A DNA stretch of 64,000 nucleotides from Chitinophaga sp. CB10 (GTDB lineage Bacteria > Bacteroidota > Bacteroidia > Chitinophagales > Chitinophagaceae). The translations under genes were made by a program, and so were the position numbers. The DNA is taken from assembly GCA_001870995.2 (NCBI GenBank), contig MLAV02000005.1, positions 186,001-250,000 on the forward strand. Reading direction: 5' to 3'. This document shows, piece by piece, positions 36,201-43,055 of the stretch (position 1 is its first letter; every line of letters starts with the position of its first letter). Below the pieces are notes generated by a model, which had not been told where the DNA came from, did no database searches, and worked only from the letters and a program-made list of their open reading frames with translations.

Positions 36201-36258
36201 CATAGGTTAATCCACGGGAGGGTAATGCCAACCCGCGTTTCTCAAAAGCTTTTTTCAT
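33211..36258 (-). CDS. Exported double-domain amidohydrolase
   Basis: The 1015-residue protein has an N-terminal signal segment (RRRSQLLLAALLLAGTHAGA, about 24-43). Two amidohydrolase-superfamily units follow. The first (about 55-480) lacks the HxH motif: GKFIYPSFVDIYSSYG replaces it. The second (about 590-990) is intact, with LTAGIIDEHSHIAI (metal HxH), CHSYVQSE, FTHILEGY and INSDDAEMARRL (metal Asp). This is a fused pair of one degenerate and one apparently active domain, and the downstream gene adds a third, degenerate copy. Relatives hydrolyse cyclic amides or peptides, but I cannot assign the substrate. A 1075-codon open frame on the opposite strand is a shadow. Confidence 0.86.
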   Translation of the reverse strand: MKKAFEKRGLALPSRGLTYALKRRRSQLLLAALLLAGTHAGAQATFPVNGISEPREGCYAFTHATIVKDPQTTVTDATLVIRDGKIVDLGPGAAIPKDAVVVDCKGKFIYPSFVDIYSSYGLGEPKKGGGSWNAPPQFLSNTKGAYGWNQAIKSEVNAVSLFATDATKAASLRGAGFGTVLTHQQDGIARGTATLVTLADDRENNVIIREKAASAYSFDKGTSTQNYPNSLMGTVALLRQTFLDGQWYKSRPAKEGVNLSLQAWNDNLQLPQIFAVNDKWDAIRADKIGDEFGVQFIIKGGGNEYQRIQEIAATKAAYILPLNFPAAIDMEDPTDARFVALADMKHWEMAPVEPAAFEKANIPFALTAAELKDVKQFLANVRKAIEYGLSEQKALEALTRTPATLIKAYDKVGSLEPGKLANFLITSGPVFKENTVLLQNWVQGKKYQLKAEGWADVRGTYNISLSNGQAYTIEIKGAADKPQVALLQKDTLSGKIDISDKLVSLVLPLAKGNNNGLRLSGVIGQDKWMGTGADSLGNNLRWTAMLTRPFQEKSDSVKKKPALEIGQLLYPFNGYGWDKLPQQQDILIRNATVWTNEKEGKLENTDVLVKGGKIAQVGKNLAAGSARVIDGTGKHLTAGIIDEHSHIAISKGVNESSQSVTAEVRIADVINPEDVNIYRQLSGGVTASHLLHGSANAIGGQSQLIKLRWGQSAEELKVAGADGFIKFALGENVKQSNWGDRNTVRFPQTRMGVEQVYMDAFTRARDYEKQGPGKRRDLELDALVEILHSKRFITCHSYVQSEINMLMHVADSFHFRVNTFTHILEGYKVADKMKAHGAGAGTFADWWAYKMEVQDAIPQNAGIMHEVGVVTAINSDDAEMARRLNQEAAKSIKYTGMSEEEALKMVTLNPAKLLHVDNRMGSIKVGKDADLVLWSAEPLSIYAKAEKTIVDGIVEFDREYDLQLRQRIAAERSRLTAKLLNEKKKGTPVEKASFRPEEIYHCEDLQGGHQHEVIQ

Positions 36259-36456
36259 GAAAACTGTATTTATACGATTTAGACTTTGGGGCTAAATTTA
36301 ACAAATCATCCCAGCCGTTGCCAGTAATAAATCGATTTTTTGATAAATGGTAGCCGGGCGGAGTTTTAATAACCTGATAAACATTTTGGATTAACACGAA
36401 AAAGGGATAATTTAAATTACGAATAGCCGTTATGTTTGTTACAATGCTATCTGACT

Positions 36457-36882
36457 ATGAAAAAGTTTACTGTATTTGCCATATTGTTGCTGAGTAGCTG
36501 TGCTATCAGCCTGGCGCCCGCAGCCGCACAACAGAAGGACAGTACGGCCAGCCGTGGCCGGTGGACGGCGGAAGGCAGGGCAGATAAAATGACGGACAAG
36601 ATCAGCCGGGAACTGAAGCTTTCAAAAGCGCAGACCAAAGAAATTTACGCCATCAACCTCGATATTGAAAAGAAAAGCGAGCAGGTAAAGTTCACCAAAC
36701 GGGATAACAGCAAGGCCTTGTCCGAAATGAACAAACTGAATAACGAGCGGAATCAGCGTTTTAAAACAGTGCTGACCGCCGCCCAATACAAGAAGTGGAC
36801 GGACTGGACGCTCAATAAGCAGGACCACCTCGAAGCTAAGATTGAAAAGAAAAGATTGAAAAAAGAGGGGCAGCCGCACTAA
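36457..36882 (+). CDS. Small exported Spy/CpxP-like protein
   Basis: The 141-residue protein has a signal peptide (MKKFTVFAILLLSSCAISLA, cleavage likely after AAAQ). The mature part is a highly charged helical domain (DKMTDKISRELKLSKAQTKE, then FKTVLTAAQYKKW), with the LTxxQ-type repeats seen in Spy/CpxP periplasmic chaperones and in DUF4890-type proteins of Bacteroidota. The Lys-rich C-terminus ends KKRLKKEGQPH. I chose the ATG at 36457 because the signal peptide starts there. The function is inferred from family resemblance only. The 198-bp upstream gap shows nothing I can name. Confidence 0.78.
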   Translation: MKKFTVFAILLLSSCAISLAPAAAQQKDSTASRGRWTAEGRADKMTDKISRELKLSKAQTKEIYAINLDIEKKSEQVKFTKRDNSKALSEMNKLNNERNQRFKTVLTAAQYKKWTDWTLNKQDHLEAKIEKKRLKKEGQPH

Positions 36883-36935
36883 GCCGCATTTCCATCTCCC
36901 CATATAATTATACAGCCACACCCGGAGCTAACCAC

Positions 36936-36943
36936 TACCTTTG
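36936..36943 (+). promoter_or_regulatory. -7 box of the glycerate kinase gene
   Basis: TACCTTTG fits TAnnTTTG and overlaps the upstream alternative start at 36943, supporting the ATG at 36964. Confidence 0.65.
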
Positions 36944-36963
36944 TGTGGCTGTTTTTATTTGCC

Positions 36964-38283
36964 ATGAATCCATACGAGGACATACAGAAAATCTTTAACG
37001 CGGCCGTGGCTGCGGTACATCCGCAGCGGTTGCTGCCCCATGCCCTGTCCGCCACGTCGGGCAGCCTTACCTGTTGCGGAAAAACGTTTCCCCTTGCGCC
37101 GCACAGCCGGGTGATAGTGATCGGCGCTGGCAAAGCTGCGGCAGCTATGGGCGCGGCGGTGGAAAATATTTTGCTGCCGCATTTTCCTGTCAGCGGCGTG
37201 GTGGTGACCAAGTACGGGCATGCGTTGCCGTTACAACAGCTGGAACTGCTGGAGGCCGGCCATCCCGTGCCGGACGAAAACAGTGTGCTGGCCACGCAAA
37301 AAATCCTCTCCGCCGTGGAGGGCCTGCAGGAGGGCGACCTCGTGATACTCCTCCTCTCGGGCGGCGCTTCTGCCCTGCTGGCGGACGTTCCGGAGGGATG
37401 CACTTTACCGGACGTGCAACAACTGTTTCAATTGCTGCTGCATTCCGGCGCCGACATCGAGGAGATGAATACCGTGCGTAAGCACCTCTCGGCCGTAAAA
37501 GGCGGGCAGCTGGCAAAACGCATATATCCGGCAACGTTATGCACGCTGATCATCAGCGATGTGCCGGGCGATAAGCTGGAAGTGATCGGCTCAGGCCCCG
37601 CCGTGCCCGACCCCGGCACGTTTGCGCAGGCCATGTCCATCCTCGAACGCTATCATTTAACGACCAAAATTCCACTTTCGGTGTTTAGTCATTTAAAAAA
37701 AGGGGGGTTGGGGGAGAAATCAGAGACGCCTAAGCCAGGTGACCCGGTTTTTCAACGGGTGTACAATTCGCTCATCGGTTCGAACCGCATAGCCCTTAAG
37801 GCAGCAGCCCATCAGGCAAACGCCTTGGGCTATACCGTCGTTGTAAGGGAAGAACTCATAGTCGGAGAAGCAAAAGAGGCCGGAAAAAATTTAGCCAATA
37901 CTGCATTACAATATGATAAGAAAGTGCCAGCCTGTTTGCTGCAGGGCGGGGAAACTACGGTCGCCATCCGGGGCAATGGTAAAGGCGGCCGTAACCAGGA
38001 GCTGGCACTCGCCGCGCTGAAAACCTTACAGGACGCGGGTTACAGCGGCAACCACCTCACCTTGCTCAGCGCCGGTACAGATGGTACGGACGGGCCCACC
38101 GATGCGGCAGGCGCCATCGCGGATGCCTACACGCTGCAGGAGGCCAACCGGCTACAACTCGACGCTGCGGCCTTTCTTGATAACAATGATGCCTGGAATT
38201 TTTTCAGGCAAACAAGCAGGTTGTTAATTACAGGCGCAACGCAAACCAATGTTATGGACATTCAGATCGTATTAATCACTTGA
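36964..38283 (+). CDS. Glycerate kinase, type 2 (GckA/TtuD, MOFRL family)
   Basis: It phosphorylates glycerate, usually to 2-phosphoglycerate. The 439-residue protein has the N-terminal DUF4147 domain (VIVIGAGKAAAAMGAAVE, then LLLSGGASALLADVPEG and the MNTVRKHLSAVKGGQLAK motif). The C-terminal MOFRL domain includes GGETTVAIRGNGKGGRNQE and LLSAGTDGTDGPTDAAGA. The ATG at 36964 is preferred because the -7 box overlaps the earlier start. The gene stands alone, although mannonate dehydratase follows 186 bp later, so a role in sugar-acid catabolism is possible. Confidence 0.92.
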   Translation: MNPYEDIQKIFNAAVAAVHPQRLLPHALSATSGSLTCCGKTFPLAPHSRVIVIGAGKAAAAMGAAVENILLPHFPVSGVVVTKYGHALPLQQLELLEAGHPVPDENSVLATQKILSAVEGLQEGDLVILLLSGGASALLADVPEGCTLPDVQQLFQLLLHSGADIEEMNTVRKHLSAVKGGQLAKRIYPATLCTLIISDVPGDKLEVIGSGPAVPDPGTFAQAMSILERYHLTTKIPLSVFSHLKKGGLGEKSETPKPGDPVFQRVYNSLIGSNRIALKAAAHQANALGYTVVVREELIVGEAKEAGKNLANTALQYDKKVPACLLQGGETTVAIRGNGKGGRNQELALAALKTLQDAGYSGNHLTLLSAGTDGTDGPTDAAGAIADAYTLQEANRLQLDAAAFLDNNDAWNFFRQTSRLLITGATQTNVMDIQIVLIT

Positions 38284-38289
38284 AAAACA

Positions 38290-38313
38290 GATGTTAATCA
38301 CGGCATTAACATC
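38290..38313. promoter_or_regulatory. Operator-like inverted repeat upstream of uxuA
   Basis: GATGTTAAT (38290-38298) and ATTAACATC (38305-38313) form perfect 9-bp arms around a 6-nt spacer, CACGGC. There is no T-run, so it is not a classical terminator of the preceding gene. A near-identical element lies at 61851-61869. Confidence 0.5.
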
Positions 38314-38431
38314 TCCCCCAAACCCCTTACCAGCCAATGTTTGAAGCCAGCGCCCCGGTATGCGCCGGTTTTTCTTACACTTAAACTTTGTATATGTGCA
38401 GATTGATTTTATTTTTGGGGTTTGGATCACT

Positions 38432-38439
38432 TACTTTTG
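38432..38439 (+). promoter_or_regulatory. -7 box of the uxuA promoter
   Basis: TACTTTTG fits TAnnTTTG and lies 21-28 bp before the first ATG. Confidence 0.6.
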
Positions 38440-38460
38440 GAATTATAAATCTATAGCAAT

Positions 38461-39636
38461 ATGCTGAGAATGGAACAGACATGGCGTTGGTTCGGCCCGA
38501 ACGATCCGGTAAGTCTGTCTGATATCAAACAGGCGGGCGCCACCGGCATCGTTACAGCGCTGCACCATGTGCCTAACGGAGCGGTATGGACGAAAGAAGA
38601 AATTATGCAGCGCAAAGCGCTGATCGAAGCTGCAGGACTCACCTGGTCAGTAGTTGAAAGCATTCCCGTACATGAAGACATCAAAACCCAAAAGGGGCGC
38701 TTCCGGGAATATATCGCCAATTATCAGCAGTCTATCCGCAACCTGGCGGCATGCGGCGTAAAAATTGTCACCTACAATTTCATGCCGGTGCTGGACTGGA
38801 CGCGCACGGACCTCGCTTATACCGTTGAAGATGGTTCCAAAGCGCTGCGTTTTGAAAAGGCCGCCTACATGGCATTCGACCTGTTCATTCTCGCACGCCC
38901 CAATGCTGAAAAAGATTATACCGAAGAAGAAATTGCGCGTGCAAAAGAACATTTCGACAGCATGACGCCGGAAGCCAAAATACTGCTGCAAAAAAATATC
39001 ATTGCAGGCTTACCGGGCTCCGAAGAATCCTTCACCCTCGAACAATTCCAGGCTGCGCTGGATACCTACAAAGGCATCGATGCAACGCAACTGAAATTGC
39101 ATCTCTTCTACTTCCTGCAACAAATTGCGCCGGTAGCAGAAGAAGTAGGCGTGAAACTGGCCATCCATCCGGACGATCCTCCCTTCCCTATCTTCGGTTT
39201 GCCACGCGTGGTAAGCACCGAACAGGACGCGAAAGAACTGCTCGCCGCAGCGCCCTATAAATCCAATGGCCTCTGCTTCTGCACCGGTTCCTACGGCGTG
39301 CGCGCCGATAACGACCTGCCGGGCATCGTAGAACGCCTGGGCGATCATATCCACTTCATTCACCTCCGCAGCACCCAACGGGACGCGCTGGGCAACTTCC
39401 ATGAAGCCAACCACCTCGAAGGGGATGTGGATATGTTCCATGTGATCAAAAACATCCTGCTCACCATGAAACGCCGCAATGTGGTGATCCCTATGCGCCC
39501 GGATCATGGCCACCAGATGCTGGATGACCTGCATAAAAAAACCAATCCGGGATATAGCGCCATCGGCCGCCTGCGTGGACTGGCGGAGTTGCGCGGACTG
39601 GAAATGGGCATCGCGGGGGCTTTAAGCGCCGATTGA
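38461..39636 (+). CDS. uxuA: Mannonate dehydratase
   Basis: It dehydrates D-mannonate to 2-keto-3-deoxygluconate in glucuronate breakdown. The 391-residue TIM-barrel protein starts MLRMEQTWRWFGPNDPVSL, very like E. coli UxuA (MEQTWRW). It has HPDDPPFPIFGLPRVVST, CFCTGSYGVRADNDLPG, FIHLRSTQRD and MRPDHGHQMLDD, which supply the metal-binding His/Cys/Asp set. Either the ATG at 38461 or that at 38470 could be used. No uxuB, uxaC or kdgK is adjacent. It lies next to a glycan-degrading region with a uronate-lyase-type enzyme, which would supply substrate. Confidence 0.95.
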   Translation: MLRMEQTWRWFGPNDPVSLSDIKQAGATGIVTALHHVPNGAVWTKEEIMQRKALIEAAGLTWSVVESIPVHEDIKTQKGRFREYIANYQQSIRNLAACGVKIVTYNFMPVLDWTRTDLAYTVEDGSKALRFEKAAYMAFDLFILARPNAEKDYTEEEIARAKEHFDSMTPEAKILLQKNIIAGLPGSEESFTLEQFQAALDTYKGIDATQLKLHLFYFLQQIAPVAEEVGVKLAIHPDDPPFPIFGLPRVVSTEQDAKELLAAAPYKSNGLCFCTGSYGVRADNDLPGIVERLGDHIHFIHLRSTQRDALGNFHEANHLEGDVDMFHVIKNILLTMKRRNVVIPMRPDHGHQMLDDLHKKTNPGYSAIGRLRGLAELRGLEMGIAGALSAD

Positions 39637-39786
39637 CTTAAATCCACCAATATCAGAACCGTGCAAGGCTTTAAGGTAGGGATCAGCAATACTACCGCCG
39701 GTTTGAGATATTACGCCAAAGCAGAAACAGTGACTGAGTAATACGGCGACCGCTAATCGCAGGTACAGCAGCTGCTGCTTTATCAT
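39622..39786 (-). CDS. Possible 54-residue exported small protein
   Basis: This short ATG-initiated frame encodes MIKQQLLYLRLAVAVLLSHC at its start, which looks like a signal or membrane segment, followed by a polar tail (GVISQTGGSIADPYLKALHG). It lies just past the GH2 terminator on the same strand and overlaps the uxuA 3' end by 15 bp. No promoter box was found. It may be a chance frame; I list it because the hydrophobic N-terminus after a Lys is signal-like. Confidence 0.3.
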   Translation of the reverse strand: MIKQQLLYLRLAVAVLLSHCFCFGVISQTGGSIADPYLKALHGSDIGGFKSIGA

Positions 39787-39796
39787 ATTATTCCAA

Positions 39797-39838
39797 AAAA
39801 AAGCGGGTGTATCACGAAGGATACACCCGCTGCTTTTT
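39797..39838 (-). terminator. Terminator of the FecR-GH2 unit
   Basis: The stem GCGGGTGTATC / GATACACCCGC has a 6-nt loop and is followed on the minus strand by a run of eight T. It lies 14 bp past the GH2 stop. Confidence 0.9.
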
Positions 39839-39852
39839 TATAGGGAATGGGA

Positions 39853-41898
39853 TTATTGCAATATCCACTCCACCTGGTCCTTATAAGTTTTTCCATCCTT
39901 CACGCCTGTGCATACCAGCACGTTCTTTCCTTTTTTCAGCTTTACATTTTCGAACACATAATGCACTGGAGTTGTCCCGGTTTTAGGCGCTGGCAGCTTT
40001 TTACCATTTAGCGTTAATACCGGCGTACCGATGTTATCGTACACGGTAACGGTGGTCACAGCCTGCTTACGTTCCACGAGGCGGCGGTCGGAAATATATA
40101 CCACCGGTTCCCCGCTCCAGTTGGCCTTGTACCAGTAGAAAACGTCCTTTTTAATCTGCCGGTCAAAGGTGACCATACCTTTCATATTCCGGGCAGGTAC
40201 GCCTCCCCTGCTCCACATCGGCGCACAGAAGTCGAACATATTCCAGAGATAGGAGGATACCAGGTATGGATGTTTGGCAATGATGCCCCATTGGATTTCA
40301 TGGATGCGCGTTTCCCGCTCTTCCGGCATGAAGGAACCATTGTATTCCACTTCCGGCAAGATTTCCGCGTGTTGGAATACGTTGCCATCCCCGCCGTATT
40401 CTGCCAGTACCACGTTATGCTCCGGGTAATTTTTTTCCAGGCCGCTCACCCATTGTTCCAGGTCCGGTGTATGGCCTTCGTACCAGCCGTAATAGCGGTT
40501 CATGCCTTGTATATCGCCCTGGAGGTTTTCAGGACGGTTCATAGTGCCGTAACCGTTAGTGCTGACCGTATAGCGATCCGGGTCAATCGTTTTGGCAATA
40601 TCCACCATAGCCGCCGTGAGGGCGCGTACATAATCGGAAGGCTTCTTTTCATACACTTCGTTGTGCATGCCCCAGGTATAAATGGAAGGGTGATTGTATT
40701 GCTGCTTCACCAGCTCCGTAATCTGTTGTTTGGCATTGTCTGCTTCCTCACCGGAAACGGCGTTTACAAAAGGCACTTCCGCCCATACCACGAAGCCGAT
40801 GCTGTCGCACTTGGCATAGATGTAATCCGCCTGCTGATAATGGGCAAAGCGGATGGAGTTAGCGCCCATTTCCCGGATGGTTTCCAGGTCCTGCGCATGC
40901 TGCCAGTTTTCCAGGGCGGAGCCGTAGCCCCACCAGTCCTGGTGGCGGCAAACGCCGTACAGCCGGTAGGGTTGGTCGTTGAGGTAAAAGCCTTTGCCCG
41001 GTTTAATTTCGAATTTGCGGATACCCAGCGGCTGGGTCACTTCGTCGATCACCTGGCCGTTTGCACCGGTAAGGGATACAACTACCTTGTAGAGGTGCGG
41101 GTCTTTCAGGCCGTTCCAGAGGCGCGGCTGGCTGATGTGGACAGCCTGTACAAATTGCTGCGGCCCCTGCGGCAGTACCCGGATATCATTTTTTATCTCC
41201 TGCACCAGCTCTCCTTTTTGCGTATAGATGCGGGTGCTGAGCCTGGCCGTTTGCGCCTTATCGTACCGGTTGGTCAGTTTAGTCGTCACCGTTATATCGG
41301 CCCCGGCCGCGCTTACATTTTGCTGGCGGATGTACACCCCGGGGGAAGCATTATCCGTCGCGGAGATGTGCAGCTTATCCATGATCAGCAGCTGCACCGG
41401 CCGGTAGATGCCGCCGTAAATGCCAAAGAGGTTGTTATTGATAGGGATCACGTCCTTCCGCGGTTCGTTGTTCACCTTCACGAGGATGGTGTTTTCAGCG
41501 CCGAATTTCAGGGCGGCCGTGATGTCCATGATAAAAGCGCTGTAGCCGCCTTTATGCTGGCCGATAAACTTGTTGTTCACATACAGGTCCGCCACCTGCC
41601 CCGCGCCTTCAAAGCGCAGGTACGCCACTTTGTTTTGCAGGGCCGGATCTATTTCCAGCGTCTTTTTATAGAGGCCATTGCCGGCGTAAAAATCTTTCCC
41701 TGCCTGCATGTCCTTGTTATTCCAGGTATGCGGGAGGTTCACCGTTTCCCAGGTATGGGGTACGGCGCTGTCTTTAGGCGAATAGTCCGATTTGGTGAAT
41801 TGCCAGTTCTGGGTGAAAGGTACGGCAGTCCGGCTTTGCGCAATCGATTGTTGGATACATGCGGACAAAATGAGTCCTGCAAGAAATTGTTTTTTCAT
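39853..41898 (-). CDS. Exported GH2 family beta-galactosidase/glucuronidase-type enzyme
   Basis: This secreted glycoside hydrolase (681 residues) starts with a signal peptide (KKQFLAGLILSACIQQSIAQ). It has the GH2 order of jelly-roll sugar-binding domain (about 25-175), Ig-like domain (about 180-298) and TIM barrel (from about 300). The acid/base Glu is in YTWGMHNEVYE (about 414) and the nucleophile Glu in VVLAEYGGDG (about 500). A C-terminal all-beta domain follows. GH2 covers beta-galactosidase, glucuronidase, mannosidase and others; specificity cannot be fixed. It begins 38 bp after FecR in the same direction. The ATG at 41898 is preferred over the GTG at 41904. Confidence 0.9.
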   Translation of the reverse strand: MKKQFLAGLILSACIQQSIAQSRTAVPFTQNWQFTKSDYSPKDSAVPHTWETVNLPHTWNNKDMQAGKDFYAGNGLYKKTLEIDPALQNKVAYLRFEGAGQVADLYVNNKFIGQHKGGYSAFIMDITAALKFGAENTILVKVNNEPRKDVIPINNNLFGIYGGIYRPVQLLIMDKLHISATDNASPGVYIRQQNVSAAGADITVTTKLTNRYDKAQTARLSTRIYTQKGELVQEIKNDIRVLPQGPQQFVQAVHISQPRLWNGLKDPHLYKVVVSLTGANGQVIDEVTQPLGIRKFEIKPGKGFYLNDQPYRLYGVCRHQDWWGYGSALENWQHAQDLETIREMGANSIRFAHYQQADYIYAKCDSIGFVVWAEVPFVNAVSGEEADNAKQQITELVKQQYNHPSIYTWGMHNEVYEKKPSDYVRALTAAMVDIAKTIDPDRYTVSTNGYGTMNRPENLQGDIQGMNRYYGWYEGHTPDLEQWVSGLEKNYPEHNVVLAEYGGDGNVFQHAEILPEVEYNGSFMPEERETRIHEIQWGIIAKHPYLVSSYLWNMFDFCAPMWSRGGVPARNMKGMVTFDRQIKKDVFYWYKANWSGEPVVYISDRRLVERKQAVTTVTVYDNIGTPVLTLNGKKLPAPKTGTTPVHYVFENVKLKKGKNVLVCTGVKDGKTYKDQVEWILQ

Positions 41899-41936
41899 GT
41901 TCACAGTGTTGGTAAAATGTGCCGGTAGGTGGCAGC

Positions 41937-42860
41937 TTACTTCAGTGTAAGATAATACCTTCCTTCTTTATCTTTAGTAAGATAGACGCCAATTTTTTTG
42001 CTGACAACCTCCAGGACTTTTTCCGCGCCTTCAGATTCAAAGTTGGCGGTGACCTTTCTTTTGAGGATAGCGCGGGCGGATGGCGGTACTTCCACCTGGA
42101 TGTCGTAATAGTTGCGGATCACCTGCAATACCTCTTTCATTGGCACGTTGGTGAACCTGAGCCGGCCGGTTTTCCACGCCAGGGCGCCGTCGCTCATCAT
42201 GACTTCCTGTTCCAGCCCTTTGTTGCTGTAGCTGCCCTGTAACCCAGGCGTCAGCAGCAGCTCCTCCTCTCCGTCTGCCTTCATCTTCAGCTTTCCATCT
42301 GTAACGTACACGGCTATCCTGTTTTTATCCATGCGCACATTGAAAGCTGCCGCATTCATTCTCAGGTGTACCGTTTCGCCGATGATCAGTTCAAAAGGCT
42401 GCTCATTTTTGCCGGGAACGGAAAAGAAGGCTTCCCCCTTTTTCATGTACATCCGGCGCACGGCTTTATCAAAACTTTTAGGGTAGGCAATGCTGGCGCT
42501 GCTGTTCAGAATGGCTTTGCTGCCGTCTGCCAACAGGAATGAATCTATATAACCGGTTTGGTTAGCCGTAACAACCAGGGAAGACGGACTCCAAAAGTGA
42601 AGGTAACAACCCACCGTGAGCAGCAGTATGATCACCACTGCGCACCATTTACATATCGGGCGTATTTTCTTTGTTGGCCGGGTGGTTACGGTTCTTTGCA
42701 TATCGTCCTGTAACCAATCCTGCAACAACTTTTCAACATAAGCGGCCTGCTCTGGTCCCTGATTCTTTAAAGCTGCTATCTCATCCTGTAACTGGGGATC
42801 GTGAGGTGCATTAATAAATCGAACAATCAGATCAGTGGCGTCAGTAGTCGGCTGGTACAT
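41937..42860 (-). CDS. FecR-type anti-sigma factor
   Basis: The 307-residue single-pass membrane protein has a cytoplasmic N-terminal helical region (about 1-65) and one transmembrane helix (ICKWCAVVIILLLTVGCYLH, about 68-88). The periplasmic FecR domain follows (ADGSKAILNSSASIAYPKSF), then a C-terminal STN-like domain (LRFTNVPMKEVLQVIRNYYD). Such proteins normally hold an ECF sigma factor inactive until a TonB-dependent transducer signals. Here no separate ECF sigma gene and no SusC/TonB-receptor gene is adjacent: a GH2 enzyme follows, and the divergent neighbour is a sigma-like/TPR fusion. Its target is therefore uncertain. Confidence 0.9.
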   Translation of the reverse strand: MYQPTTDATDLIVRFINAPHDPQLQDEIAALKNQGPEQAAYVEKLLQDWLQDDMQRTVTTRPTKKIRPICKWCAVVIILLLTVGCYLHFWSPSSLVVTANQTGYIDSFLLADGSKAILNSSASIAYPKSFDKAVRRMYMKKGEAFFSVPGKNEQPFELIIGETVHLRMNAAAFNVRMDKNRIAVYVTDGKLKMKADGEEELLLTPGLQGSYSNKGLEQEVMMSDGALAWKTGRLRFTNVPMKEVLQVIRNYYDIQVEVPPSARAILKRKVTANFESEGAEKVLEVVSKKIGVYLTKDKEGRYYLTLK

Positions 42861-42919
42861 AATTAGGTTCCCTCCTGTACAAGACCTGAGGCGTATTCTC
42901 TAAAGTCTCTGTCCTATTA

Positions 42920-42946
42920 CGCATTGCAGGCATAGATTGCAATGCG
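42920..42946. promoter_or_regulatory. Inverted repeat between FecR and the sigma-like gene
   Basis: CGCATTGCA and TGCAATGCG form perfect 9-bp arms around a 9-nt spacer. It is centred in the 195-bp divergent spacer, 60 bp from the FecR start and 110 bp from the other start. It may be an operator or an RNA hairpin in the FecR leader. Confidence 0.45.
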
Positions 42947-43055
42947 GCAGCTAATATAGGAAAAATCTACATGTGAGAGGTAGAATAAAATAATTAGGTC
43001 AGCTCTGCAAGGTTTAATAAATTAGTAATCAGAGAACAGGTAAAATCCCAAACGT

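Noticed and set aside
37784..37800. GGTTCGAACC resembling a tRNA T-loop
   Set aside because: It lies within the glycerate kinase coding frame, and no acceptor stem or anticodon arm can be built around it.
40270..41928. 552-codon open frame on the plus strand
   Set aside because: Antisense shadow of the GH2 gene, which has a signal peptide and both catalytic Glu motifs.
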